DNA of 64,000 nucleotides from Fusarium oxysporum f. sp. lycopersici 4287 (Eukaryota; Ascomycota; Sordariomycetes; Hypocreales; Nectriaceae): the NCBI RefSeq assembly GCF_000149955.1, contig NC_030996.1:575467-639466 (forward strand). Direction: 5' to 3'. Shown piece after piece: positions 35,681-47,770 of the stretch. The translations under genes and the position numbers were made by a program. The notes below the pieces were generated by a model. That model saw nothing but the letters and a program-made list of their open reading frames with translations. It searched no databases and was not told where the DNA came from. How positions within the stretch are numbered: position 1 is the stretch's first letter; every line of letters starts with the position of its first letter.

Positions 35681-37088
35681 CGAAGCCGGTTCAACGCCAA
35701 AACAGCCGAACCCAGTTTTATCAACAGCTGGGCGTCGGCTGGGATCGCATAATGACCATGCGCATGAGTCTGATCAATTCACTGGCTCAGGCGATGAAGC
35801 TGCACCTCCGAGGGCCACTCTCGTTGTAGAGAAGTGGAATGAACCCATTGGCAACGCCTTTCGAGTCGGCGCTGTCTACTGGAGTCTTTTCGTCTCAGGC
35901 GCCAACGATGCTGCATACGGAGCTTTGATCCCTTATCTGGAGACTTACTACGAGCTCTCTTACCTCGTTGTCTCACTCATCTTCCTCTCGCCGTTCGTCG
36001 GATTCATCGTCTCAGCAGCTGTCAATAATTATCTTCACATGAACATCGGTCAACGGTGGATCGCCTTCATGTGCGGAGGATGCCACGCGCTGACATATCT
36101 TATCTTATCGCAGCATCCGCCTTATCCTGTTCTTGTCTTGGCATATGTCCTCGCAGGTCTCGGTAATGGCATTGGACTTGCTGCTTGGAACTCATACATC
36201 GGCAATTTGGCAAGGTCTAATGAGTTGTTGGGTTTTATGCATGCGAGCTATGGACTTGGAGGAACGGTTAGCCCTCTTATTGCGACTAGCATGATCACTC
36301 AGGCCAATCTGGGCTGGTATGACTTTTACTACGTGCTTGTAAGTTCTCTTTACATCCATTGCATTTTACACGGTTGCTAATGGGTATTTTAGCTTGGCAT
36401 GGCTGTTCTGGAGACCGCAACTCTCACCTACTCCTTCTGGCCCAAGACAGCTCAGAAGTATCGCGAGACTGTTCACACTGAGGGCACCCGCAACGAAGGG
36501 ACACGCGCCGCTCTCTTCGTCAAGCCTCATGCTCGTGTTGTTTGGCTTTGTGCCTTCTTCCTTCTCGGTTACGTTGGTACCGAAGTCGCTCTTGGCGGCT
36601 GGGTCGTGCAATTCATGTTGCGTGTTCGTAACGCTGACCCTTTCGACGCTGGAATGACAGCTGTCGGTTTCTGGCTCGGCATCACGATCGGACGTCTGGT
36701 TTTAGGCATGGTGATTCCCAAGATCGGTGTCAAATTGTCACTCATGATCTTCATTCCCATCACCATGGGCCTGCAGCTCATTTTTTGGCTCGTGCCGCAA
36801 TTCCACGTCTCAGCCGTGGCAGTTTCGCTGCAGGGCTTCTTCTTAGGACCCATGTTCCCTTGTGTTATTGTTGCACTTACAATGCTTCTTCCGCGACATC
36901 TACACGTCAGCGCAATCGGCTTCGCCGCTGCGTTTGGTGGAAGCGGTGCGGCTGTGCTGCCCTTTGCGGTTGGTGCAATTGCGCAGGCCAAGGGAGTGCA
37001 GGTTCTTCAGCCAATTATTCTCGCTATTCTGGCTGTTCTGTTTATAATATGGCTTGGCCTACCTAAGATCGAGAAGCGAAAGGATTAA

Positions 37089-37457
37089 GATGGTCAATGT
37101 TGCTGAGAGATATCGCATTTACAGGGACGGTCAAGATCAGAAATTAGTGGAGCTTTCAAGTACAGGAGGTCTAAAAGTTGGCGACTGCTTCTATATTCAA
37201 AAAGATAGGCAATAAAATTAGATTCTCACGTTCATTAAATTTCCACGCCTGCTTTTCTTCCCCAAACAAGCCAATATGGCAAGGATCTATCCTCAGAAGT
37301 TGGATTCGGCGGCCTCATGAGGCTATGCCATCCGTTGCCGCCAATGAATGGCGTCAAACCCCCGCACCCTGTTGATGCCTAATTCACCCTTTACTATTCT
37401 TATATATCGCGATGATATCCTTACTGCTTCTCAAAGACACACCATCAGTTCTGAATA
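37089..37457. promoter_or_regulatory. Promoter region of the gasdermin-like gene
   Basis: 369 bases between the MFS stop and the gasdermin-like ATG. A TATA-like sequence (ttatatatcg, near 37400) lies about 50 bases upstream of the start. No gene seen. Confidence 0.4.
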
Positions 37458-38353
37458 ATGGCCAATCGAGACCTTTTCTACTTCTACGCTCCAACATGGG
37501 ACTATCCTCCAGAAGGCCCCATCAAACTCGGCAATGTCATCAGCTCTGTCAAGAAGCCTCACATACCCCTCATCCATTCTCCACCGACTGAAGAAACAGG
37601 CGTCTTCAAAACCGAAAAGAAGAAAGTTCAATACACGACGGAGAAACTGCGAAGCGGAAAGTTCTCAATCCTGACCAAGTTTCTCAGTGTTCTTGGGTTT
37701 GGCGTAGACATTGGTGCTGAGGTAGAAAGAATGTTAGTTTTGCATCTTTGTCGACGGATTGACGAGCTGACGACATCAGTAATGAGGAAATATTCAAGTT
37801 TGAGACCCTGGAGACCACTGAGTTTATTCCAACGTCAGAATATCTCCAGAATTGTGTCGAATCTAGGGATGTTCGCGAATGGCTAGAGCGATCTGGCTCT
37901 TCTAAACCACTTTACATCATCACTGGACTGAAATCTGTGACCGGGGCTTCCGCTACTACGCTCAAGTCGCGCACTGTCGGTGGAAACCTTTCTGTGGAAG
38001 TCGATGGCACAATCTTGAGTGGCGGTACTGTACCTATTGGCGGTGGCCCTGGCATTGAGGGAAAGGCTGGTACAAGTCAAGGCACCAAGTGGGAGGGAGG
38101 TAACTTTGTCTTTGCCTTTCGTGTCAGCAAGGTCCGAGTGAAGAAGACTGGCAAGATTAAGAGCGAAGATCAGTACACCAAAGGAGCTAACCTTGATCTT
38201 CAAGATGTGAAGCGCAAACAAACCGGCCTCAAGATCACTGCGGTTGAAGAACCCAGCGCCCAGGATGAAGGGTTTGAGGAGGACACGTTAATGGAGGGGG
38301 ACGAGGAGGTTCTCTGTGCCATTCCAAAGGATGAGGACTCAGATGATGGGTGA
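37458..38353 (+). CDS. Gasdermin-like protein (candidate pore-forming cell-death effector)
   Basis: Two exons: 37458-37732 and 37780-38353, 282 aa, the usual size of fungal gasdermins. The N-terminus (DLFYFYAPTWDYPPEGPIKLG) is followed by a Lys-rich helix and FSILTKFL. Around residues 135-215 it shows the gasdermin-N logic: a strand (LYIITGLKSV), a Gly/Ser-rich alternating segment that could form a membrane hairpin, then FVFAFRVSKVRV, comparable to the LAFRV strand of mammalian gasdermins. The last ~40 residues are strongly acidic, a plausible inhibitory tail removed by a protease. Known fungal relatives are Neurospora RCD-1 and Podospora HET-Q1, which permeabilise membranes and kill the cell in allorecognition. 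The gene converges with a subtilase gene 63 bases away. Family call is from pattern, not alignment. Confidence 0.72.
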
Positions 38354-38416
38354 TAGTACTACAAAAGCTACGGTCAAAAGTTTGCAGTTCAAAGGATATC
38401 ATGTATTGCTATACTG

Positions 38417-41400
38417 TCATGTTCTCAGCGCTCTCGAAATCTCATAGTTCACCCAATCCAGCTCCCCTCCAAACAGATTATGCTTGTGCAAACTAAGATG
38501 GACATAAAAGTAGTCATCCCGTGGTTTATAGTTTGGTCCTCTAATCGCGCATCTCCTCAACAAAGCCTCCATTTTCTCTCTCCTCTTCAAAGCCAGTGCC
38601 TGCTTCTGAGGAAGATGGAGGCTTGCATATTGTAAGAGGAATGCTGCAATACCCACCATGATCGGGGTGGCATATGACGTTCCCGATCGAGATTGCAGGC
38701 ACCTTGAGTCTTGACTCAGAAGTGTTGGCCATGCTGACTCGACGGACTCGCCAACGGTTGCGAGGTTAATAGAGTTCGGTTCGGCTGTTGGACTGAAGCC
38801 TGAAGCTTCGCCATTCGTGTCTGTGGAGTGTACACATATGACATGCGGGTTGCTCGCTGGGTATGCTCTGCCCAATCGAGCGCCGCTATTGGACGCAGCA
38901 GCGAACATTAGTACCTTCTTAGAGTATGCATGGTCGATAGCATCCTCGAGGGCGTCGTGACCAACCATATCGGATGAGGGCCAGCCGAAGGACATGGAAA
39001 TGATGTCTACTGCCCACTTGTCGACGGCATGGTATATCGCCTAATGATGTTAGCTTAGTCCATTCTTCATCGCTAGCTCTACGATGATACTCACGTTTGC
39101 CACAATAGCGGCATCAGGTGTAGCGTTCTTCTTGTCCGCGATCTTGATAATATACAAATGCGCGTCTCTTGCGTAATCTAGAATCAGGTTCGCTGCGAAT
39201 GTCCCGTGCCCATTCGTATCCGGCACATTCTTTTGAGAAGCATTGTGAAAGTTCTTCTTCCCCTTCATGTTATCCTCATATAGTTCCAAGAAAGGATGAT
39301 CTCTGTCGATACCTGTGTCGAGAATGGCGATTTTGACAGGTTGTGTTGGCTTTTGATTAATATAGTCCCCTACAAATGTCTTGTAGACATCTTCATACTC
39401 CGATCGCCAAGTTCTGTACTTCTCAGTTCTACCAGGTGTTAGTTTGAGTGTGGTTGAATTGAGCCCAACGACTTACTCAGCCTCAGCCATGGATTTATCT
39501 CCATCATTCACATGGTCATCAAAGAATTGAGACATCTCGCTTAGGTTATCGTCACTTAGCGCATAGCCAAGATGGGATAATGAAGAGGGTACTTGGGCCT
39601 GCAAATGCGAGACTTGCTGGAATGATCGAGAGAACATCGCGTTGATGTCAAACTGGCCTTGTGCTAGAAGCAAGGCTGGAGATGGAACGCGGCTCGTGGT
39701 TTGCCCTGCGGGCAAAGGGAGCAATTGGTCTGTCTCTTTCGTCGTAATTACCTGGCCCCATTTCCCAAAGTCCAGACTCTTTGCATATTGGTCGACTCCA
39801 TCAAGTTGGATCTGACTGAAACCGTGTCTCAGATGAAGCTCTAGCGGCCTAACAACCTTTTCGTATATCCGAGTTCTGAGCTCCTCAACATCTAAACGAT
39901 CCCCTTCATTGTCCTCCCATATCTCTCCATCAAGGCAATTGTCGATAGCTTCCAGCAAAGGGGAGTCCTCCGGGATCTGGGTTCGCCAGCCTTCTTCTCC
40001 CTCTTCATCACCCCAGAATACCTGGTCCACGTCCATCAGGGTAATCCGACCACTTCTAGTATCGATGAGAGGGATATTGTGCATCTCTGCGAGCTGTCTA
40101 AAAGGTTTCACGAAGTAGATCTCCATCAACACCACCGCCAAAGCAACCATTTCGGGGCAGCTATGCCCAGAGTCAAATTCTTCGGTCCATTCATCTTCGT
40201 AATCCCCGGGGTCATCTGTCTTGCGCAGCTGGGCTTCAACAAATGGTCTGAGAGGTGTTTTGCAGGCTGTCGTTTGGAAGAACTTGATGTTTGACGAGCC
40301 CCAACCAGGCTGTAGCCATGACGTGCCGTAGAGATGTAGTACGGTATAGCCTATGATAAGCGAAAGAATTCTCTTAGTCTTCTCGGTAAAGAAGTCCTTC
40401 CTCTCGTCAAAGCATCCGGAAAGAGATATAGGCTCCGTGGTCTTGTCAATCTGGAAGTTGCTCTTTTCGGGCCGCACTTCGAATAAGTGGCCGCTCTTCA
40501 ATCGTACAAGAAGACGCTGCAACGGTCTTGTTCGGATCTCTATGATTGGCTTGCAAAGCCTCTCGATCCTTTTGCTACTCCGAGTCTTCCTTTCTGAGCA
40601 TGGACTAGCCTCTTCATGGCCACTGAAGCGGACAATTGTTTCTTTCGCAGCCTGAATTCGGAACTCGTGCCAATCATGCTCCATACATAGAAACATATCC
40701 ATCTCAAAACTGCCCATGTCACTGTCTCCATCGTGTTTCCGATTCGGCCTTCGACTAGGTTTCAGGACTGGCTTCTTCTCACGCGATCGATACGTCCCTA
40801 ACTCAAGCTTGGCTTTGAACTCGTGATCTGAAGGACACGAGCAACTTTTGCACTCTAAAAGTGCATCGAAGATGGATTTTGCGACTTTCCAAACTGCAAA
40901 GGGTGGTTCACCATCGTGCAGAGTCGGGAAATCATTGGATTTCTTCTGGACTGATATTTCGGGGAGCTGCTTATCCAGGTCATCAGCGCACGTCTCCAGT
41001 GCTTCATCCACTTCCAATCTCTCTTCTTCTGTGATGTCTTGTCTCAACCAACGACTTACGAAGTCTAGCTTCGCGTCATCTGTTCGTCGGCAAGTCTCGT
41101 TCCACCAAAGGCTCAACATTTTAAGTCGAAACTCAAGAGTCACGGAAAAGGCCGGAAACTCATCTAAGCCGCTTTCTGGTATCAATACCCCAAAATGAGA
41201 GATCGCTCGGTCGAGACAATCGTTATTGAGGCATGATGCATCTTGTCGCGCTCTAGTAAGAGCTTCCTGTAATCGTAAACAGTGGTAGGTCAAGTGGCTA
41301 TAGAAGACCTTCACTTTAGAGTTGGCTTCGTTCAGTCGAGCGATTTTTGCCACTTCTAGAACCGTTCCGACCGTGTCCAGAAGAAGGGTTTGGCGGCCGG

Positions 41401-41431
41401 AGTCGGTATTTGGGCTTGAAGATATTGCCAT
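38417..41431 (-). CDS. DUF7580-like domain fused to S8 subtilisin-like protease (het-Q2-like)
   Basis: Three exons: 41431-39477, 39428-39095, 39040-38417, 970 aa. Residues 1-600 are an intracellular alpha-helical region. It includes a DUF7580-like block (EKTKRILSLIIGYTVLHLYGTSWLQPGW, then PEMVALAVVLMEIY) like that found in fungal NLR and HET-related proteins. Residues ~680-950 are a complete subtilase: Asp in AILDTGID (about 689), His in NGHGT (about 726), oxyanion Asn in AASNSG (about 814) and Ser in SGTSYATP (about 885). There is no signal peptide or propeptide, so it should act in the cytosol. In Podospora, HET-Q2, a subtilisin-like protein encoded beside the gasdermin HET-Q1, cleaves and activates it; this pair has the same arrangement. 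The ATG at 41431 is the first in frame. Cleavage of the neighbour is inference. Confidence 0.88.
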
Positions 41432-41931
41432 GACATTTTTAGGCTTGGAGGTAAGCCTATGCTGGAAGATGACTTCTGATGACAAGTTCTGATGACAAGT
41501 TCTGGCGTGATTCCAGTGGGCGGTAAATGGTGCATGTGCGGCTGAGACGAGGCGGGGTAAAGGTGAGACGATAGCAAGAATATCTTATCTCATAACATAC
41601 AGGGGCGTTGAGACATGGAATCCTCTCATAATAGCAGTGTATATAGCAGTAAAATCTATTTCAATATTGGAAAGGCAGAGGTAGTGATGTAACGTTGTAA
41701 CGCCAGAGCTCCATGAGCTATCTCCATGGTGTTAAAAGGTCAAGACTCAAGTGGGTTTGTTAGAGCAGCGGGCCTAAGTGCTATGCTACTCTATCGATTC
41801 TACCAATCAGAAGAGTCCACGATAGGTTGAGAGATATCTTGACTATCTCACTCACCCAATATGCACACGTATCTAACGCCTTGCTGTCCTGACACACCAA
41901 ACTTAAAGCTTGACAGCATAAGCCGTCAATA
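41432..41931. promoter_or_regulatory. Divergent promoter region (protease / C2H2 gene)
   Basis: 500 bases between the start codons of the DUF7580-subtilase gene and the C2H2 gene. A direct repeat (gatgacaagttct) occurs near 41468-41503. Shared regulation is possible but not shown. Confidence 0.4.
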
Positions 41932-44900
41932 ATGGCCGAACCGAGCGATAACGCTGAGCAAAACGGGCCCAAAATCTCTGCTTGCGCCAATGATTGTCTT
42001 GAGTCTTTCCAAAAATGCCTCTTTTCCGCGGCTTCGATTCACCCTCGGGAATTATCGATGGTAGAGGACCAGCTTGCAAGATTCTCAAGCTGGGCAAATG
42101 GAATAGGCGTTTTTGCCCCTGGCTCAGCATCCATGGACCATCGGTTGAGATATGCCCCTGACGTTACAGGTGTTGTTATTGGCCTGCTGGAATCACTGAA
42201 CTATCGATGCCAAAGTTGTAGGAAAAGCCGAATTGGCCTTTTAATATAGAAACTAATTGCTGGCAGTGTTCAAAATCTTGATTTCCATGATAGAGTCTTC
42301 AAATCAAGACAATGCAAACCAAGGTTTCCAGAAGGGACTCGTGGACGCAGCGTCAGAGATCAGCAGACTCAACAAGATTTCTAATACAATCCGTCGGGCA
42401 AGCAAAGATACTCAATCTCTCAAAGCAAGTAGCTTTCAGATCAAAGACGATGAAGGAAATGATGTGGAGGACATATTACGGGAACACTTCAAACATCATA
42501 TTTGTGACAAATTCCCCGGCTTAGGCGAAGTTCTTCAGGATAGACTGGCTCAGACAATGCTTCTTCGGAGGAAACGCATCTTATACAGAAGGTATCGCCA
42601 GGGAAGCACAACAATAAAGTCGCAGAAACCAGAAGCCGAGAAACCAGTCGAGCTACCAAATGCCCAGTCAGCTGCATCGTCCAAGCACTCCAAGACGCAG
42701 AAGAATAAGCCCAAGGAGCATAACAAGAGGTCGAGAAGAGCCTTGGCAACACCTTCCCAAGTCAAAAGTGCAACCACTCTGGTGCCAGTAAATTTTCAGA
42801 AAGCAGCTGCAAATCCTTCAGTTGTATCAGCAAGCAGGACAGTTGCTCTTGGTTCACATGAAGCTCTAATATTCCCCCCTAGCCCAGGATTGGCCCTCAA
42901 AAAGCGCTATGAGCAACTGAAAAAACAGATGAATGTTACAGAACATGGGGCAAGCTCACTTTCAGAAGGCTTCTCGGAAAAAGAACTGGTGGGTCTTATA
43001 GATATTACCTGTCCGTATTGTCTTCATGCTCTTCCAGCTCAACAAGTCTTTGACGATCGAGAGTGGCAGTAAGTCTTTTTACGTTGGAATCATCATGGGG
43101 ATTTGCTGTCTTACCAAATACCTAGGAACCATGTGATCAACGATTTGGATGCCTATATATGTCTTTTTGAAGATTGCGATCAGCCAGATGTACTGTACAG
43201 CCATAGTGACGAGTGGCTAAGTCACCTGCAACAACATCGTCGGTTCTGGCGTTGCGCTTCTCATCGGGACCTTGACCCGTTTAGATCCAGTGCCGAGTAT
43301 ATTGCTCACATGCGAGATGTTCACAACAGCAAGCTCAACGACAATCAGCTCCGGATCATGGCAAATAGAAACAGTCGTAAGATACCAAAGATGTTCCCAT
43401 CATGCCCTCTCTGTGGCCAGGATGAAGATGAGGTCAATGGGCGTCTTGAGGACCACCTGGCCGGACATTTGCGCTCCCTTGCCCTCAAGTCACTACCCAG
43501 CTACGAAGGCGAAATCCCAGAAGATATCACGAGCGACAACGATAGCATTGATATATCGCGACCTCAGAGTAGAAGCACAATTCGGGACATGAGGCAAGCG
43601 GAAGACGCGCTATCGATGGATATGCTATGCTCTGGTGAATTTTGGGAGCTCTGGAATCCAGACGTGCCCCAAGATGTTGGAGTAAATTTCATGGGAGATG
43701 CTCATACTGAACTTGAAAGAGCCACCCTATTTTTCGACACTTATTCTTACAAAGGCCACACTAGCAGTCCCGAGAGTGATCCTATTCTCCAGTCTATGCT
43801 GAGCCAAAAACGTACTTCTCTTGATTTTCGAGAACGAATGACGGACGAACTTAACAGGAGCGATACACAAGCGTCTGGTTCTCGAGCTCTTGCGTTTGAG
43901 GATGGTGCCTCACTTGACGTTATTCACAAAAATAAAAGGTCCCAGAAGGGAAAGCAGACTCAACTGAATACGATAATCGATGACAGAGAAGTTGTAGTTG
44001 TTTCAGAACGACGGGGCGTCTTGTCGGAAGGGAGCGGTTACCTCATCGTTTCTATCAAGAGTTTACAGTGCTCAAAAGAGATACCTGGTACTCTAATATG
44101 CGCAGCAAGTTACGGAGGCCAGGTCTCAGAATTCACATTTCGCGCCAAGCGGCTAGTTTCGTGAGTTTACAGTTTGCAAAGGCATACATCTGCCGTATCA
44201 ACAGACGCTAACACCATTCTTCAGTGATAAAGTAATAATCCTAGAGGTCCCATGCGATATACCGAAGTTATTCGAACTATTAATATTGTCAGAGATCGGA
44301 AGAATAGGACATGGTCAAAGTATAAAGTTCCTTGGCAGGGTGGAGCTAGACGTCCGACGGATCATATCGACAGATTACACCTACAGCGATGTTCACAAGC
44401 TTTTCGAACGAGGACCTGACGGTACAAATAATTTACAAACTGGAGAGATTTCCTTCGAGATTTCATGGCTTCCATGCGTGGTTCACTCGTTCGTACATCT
44501 CGTCGATCTGTTCCAGGCTGATCTTACTTGTTTCGTACACGTTACACCACACAAAGAAGGCAGTCAAGTGCCTCGGGTATCCCAAACCCTCGACGATGAT
44601 CAAGAAAGCTCAGAGGATGATCAAGAAAGCTCAGAGGATGAGCGAGGTGCAGGACAAAGACCCACCGTGATAGAGGGAGCACCTATCATCGGAGACCCAT
44701 CACGAGAACGAGTTGGTCGAAGATCGGACAGAATCTCTGCGCGTTATATTCGCCCACGTAGTCCATCGGTAGAAACTGAGGACGAGGAAGCTCGAGAGCA
44801 ACGTCTCAGCTACCAATTGCCCACTCAAGGTATCGCTTCGAGGTGGCCGATGCCGCCTCCCTCTGCATCGCCTCTTTCTACACAACGGAAAGAAAAGCCA

Positions 44901-44972
44901 GAGTCTGATCCATTGCCACGGAGGAATAAAGGGCATACCAAGAGAGATAAGAAGGAGTGGGAGTCTGATTGA
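41932..44972 (+). CDS. Large C2H2-type protein with fungal N-terminal helical domain
   Basis: Four exons: 41932-42214, 42267-43068, 43126-44160, 44225-44972, 955 aa. The N-terminus (ACANDCLESFQKCL..., FSSWANGIGVFA) is a helical domain common at the start of fungal NLR-like and regulatory proteins. A basic linker follows. The centre (about 345-500) carries degenerate C2H2 modules: CPYC...W..H, CLFEDC...W..H...H, C...H, CPLC...H...H ending LRSLALKSLP, an arrangement repeatedly seen near HET/NLR-type genes. The last part has a beta-rich segment and an acidic/basic low-complexity tail. DNA or protein binding is likely; a cell-death role is only suggested by its position beside the gasdermin/protease pair. 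Confidence 0.82.
44595..44636 (+). repeat. 21 bp tandem duplication inside the C2H2 gene
   Basis: Two perfect copies of a 21-base unit (44595-44615, 44616-44636) encode the acidic heptad DDQESSE twice. The duplication keeps the frame and is a possible length polymorphism. Confidence 0.85.
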
Positions 44973-45706
44973 GATACTTATGCTAGCTCCTCAAAGACAG
45001 GCAGTATTAAGTGACACTCTTTCTCCATGATCTCTGAGCTCTGAGCCATGATGCAACAGTTATAGGTAAAGCCTTATGTAAGTTAAGGCCACAGCGGCTT
45101 GTATGGACTTGGACGAATCTATCGATATCTTCTTAAGATAGATCCAGTCAGCGTATCAAGAATAACACCTTGTTATTACTAAACTTTGAGGCAGTGTGAA
45201 ATATCGCCTGTGATACATTATGAGGTGATTAAATAAGATTCGCATCGGAGCTTTGGTTGCGTACGTAGTTGGTATATATGGTTCTCATTCCGATAAGGTT
45301 TTGTGAACGAATGTTACTGCGTGAATCCCACGTTACTTCAGGTCGGACCTTGCCACCGACTGCATGCCTGTTCTCCCAAACCTTGCTGATATTTTTATTC
45401 GTTCAAAACTAACAAGAAACCAAGTAGACTTTCGCTATAACCACTAATCTTGGCTGTGATCAAGAGTTCACTCTGACTAAACTCAACCCATTCTTGTGGT
45501 TTAGATTATGAAGGTTCCGTCGCAAATTTAAGATTCACAAAAGAGATAAATCGAGTCAACGTGAGGCTGATTCGGCCTCAAAAAGCATAATCACGAGCTC
45601 AATAAAAAGGCGCTTGATCCTGTCTTGTCACAATTCTTTTCCTCAACCTGTCAATATCACCACCACCAGAAGAACCCCCGGTGTCTGCCCAAAAACAATA
45701 CCAAAC
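44973..45706. other. Intergenic, no gene recognised
   Basis: About 730 bases, AT-rich around 45120-45300. It contains the promoter of the F-box-like gene. An 84-codon minus-strand frame (45853-45599) is a shadow of the F-box gene's 5' end. Confidence 0.45.
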
Positions 45707-47205
45707 ATGGACTGCTTTTCTAAACTCCCTCCTGAGCTCAGGATCCGAATCTTTTCTCAGTTCTCGTCCACAACTACAATTTTTCGTCTCATCCAAGCAT
45801 CTCCAATCATGTTTTCTCAGTACAGGGCATCCAAAACAACTATAAGACGGCATTATGTTGTCAATCTACTCAATGAAGATCGATATGAACAGCTCCTACA
45901 AGACGCCTTGGGCCTGCTTTATCTGGAGCTGGCCGATAATCGACCTGACAATCACGTCATGAAATATATCATTAGGCAGTGGGCCTCAAAGGCGTTACCC
46001 AATCCTTTTGAAAAAAAAAAGGATCAAGTTACCATTGATAACCTCTATAAACTATTCTCCCATATGAGTATGTTTGTGGAAGACTTCATCAGCAAGGCCA
46101 CTTCCTCAAACCCACCTCAAGCCTACCTTTGTCTTCTTCAAATCGAGATTCCAAGCAGAGGGCTCTACCACAACCAACACAGCTTTTGTCCAGAGCACGT
46201 CACTTTAGATGAGCTCACTTCATCAGAGTGTCAGCTTCTTGCATGGGCATTTATCAGATATGACATGCTCTGCAAAATTGATGGACATAAGGCGGCATTG
46301 CTGTTAGACGACGGGGAATATAGTGCTATTACCAAAAAGGTACTTTAGAGCTCGCTAACTACGAGCAAGAGGCAATTTATTGCGTTTTTGAGTATATCAA
46401 GGCAGTCCACGGGACTCTTTATACAGTATCTACACGCTGCTCGACGAGACATGCTTCCAGTGCTTTACGAGACAATTCCGCCGACCCGGTACGCCTGCTG
46501 TACCCAGATAATCTTTATTTCAACCCAATAGCAGCCCGGAAGGATATGAAGCTGCCACAACAATGTATTTCTGCATTGTTAGGGTATGTTTATGATTTGT
46601 CAGACCTCGGCTTTGATCTACTCAGAAATCTAGTACTCTTTGCAAACAAGACACAGCCCGAAGATATGCGAAGCTGGTTGTATACGATACTTTCCGATTG
46701 GACGAGGTCGCAGCATCCGTCCCCTCGCAATCATCGCTTTCCCCTTCTCAGCAGGCTTTCGATAGACTTAAACAGCCGTCTAGATGGCTCGCTGAGATCT
46801 TCCTTAGTGCAGAGATTGTCTCTTACTCACTCATTGGATACCGTCCCTCCATTCAGCATTCTACCCTCGATCTTGCAACGCAGCATATTTAGACAACGAG
46901 CGTGGGTTTTTCTGGATGATACGCGACTTTGCCAGAAGGGTCTTGACCACTTCCCGACAATCGAAGAGCTTGATAAGCAACAAACCACTGCGTATGGAGT
47001 CGAATACGTGCCTGAAGTCGAAGAGGGACAACGACTGCGCCTGTTACAACTTTACCAGTATCGAAGAGAAGCGGGCATCAAGGACACTCAAAACGAACGA
47101 CAGCAGTATATTTTTAGAGAGAATGATGAAGCTTCCATTCCTCGCTTCTTTGATCAATCGGGCAATAGAGATGTGACAACATTTTGGCGACACATCCGAA
47201 ACTAG
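45707..47205 (+). CDS. F-box-like protein with a frame break
   Basis: The ATG at 45707 opens an F-box-like N-terminus (CFSKLPPELRIRIFSQFSST) followed by a helical region typical of fungal F-box relatives. The frame stops at TAG 46346-46348 after ITKKVL. From 46349 coding continues in another frame (ELANYEQEAIYCVFEYIKAVHG) without a break to TAG 47203-47205. The total length is off by two bases, so two extra or one missing base near 46344-46348 explains it. The alternative is a 32-base intron from GTACTT (46340) to GAG, which would also restore frame but would be unusually short with a weak acceptor. The gene is therefore either frameshifted, mis-assembled, or carries an extreme mini-intron. 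The full product would be about 488-498 aa. Confidence 0.65.
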
Positions 47206-47770
47206 TGACAGAGGGAAGGGGCATAGATTCTGACAAGGGTATCGGGTTTACACATTTCAGAGCACTCTTCATTGCGGTATATAATGTCTGAGGCTTTGGT
47301 CCCGTTTCATGATTTAATCTTATTATAGTCAGACGTGGCTGTACTGTTTTATGTCTTTCGCTTGAGTCGCTATCTGGAATTTCTCCGTTGTATGGATATT
47401 TGCCGTTACATGCTCAAGAACATTAGCCATAGTCCCCCTGTTCATGAGCTATATAATACCTCAACACGACAAATATCCGATCATGCCTTATATACAGACC
47501 CGGCTTTAATTTTTATTGATATATAGTCACTTTCGGTAAAACCTGAGTTGAAGATTCTAAGTATTATAATATCCAACGAAATGGTTTATTCAACAATCCT
47601 AGTCTTAAGATGCCTAAGCTAAAATGCAGCTATGCAGCCAAATGCCAATTGAAAGGTTTTATGAACGTGAGATTTTATATTCGACTCCTCTTTGAGTGAA
47701 ACGAAAAAAAGAATAATACGTGACTTAGCGAATCTGTGAATCTGGGCTATCGCCGTACCCTTTGCCCAGC
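47206..47770. other. Convergent intergenic region, AT-rich
   Basis: 565 bases between the F-box-like and GH71 genes, both ending here. No coding signal is convincing; a 63-codon frame at 47335 starts at GTG and looks random. Confidence 0.45.

Larger units (their letters stand above)
34953..37088 (+). pseudogene. MFS transporter interrupted by a retroposon in exon 1
   Basis: Coding parts are 34953-35014, 35681-36338 and 36393-37088. Read without the insert and one copy of its 17 bp duplication, they give a continuous 471 aa protein. It has an acidic N-terminus, about twelve hydrophobic segments and MFS loops (YLETYYELSY, GLGNGIGLAAWNSYIGNL, HASYGLGGTVSPL), close to the fungal BSC6-like sugar/metabolite transporters. 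With the insert, translation from the original ATG runs into a stop at 35068-35070. The downstream exon has no in-frame ATG until past TM1, so normal product is unlikely unless the insert is spliced out. Insert plus duplication is 666 bases, a multiple of three. Confidence 0.82.

Noticed and set aside
44595..44636. CRISPR-like or larger tandem array
   Set aside because: Only two copies of a 21-base unit, in frame within a coding region of a eukaryote.
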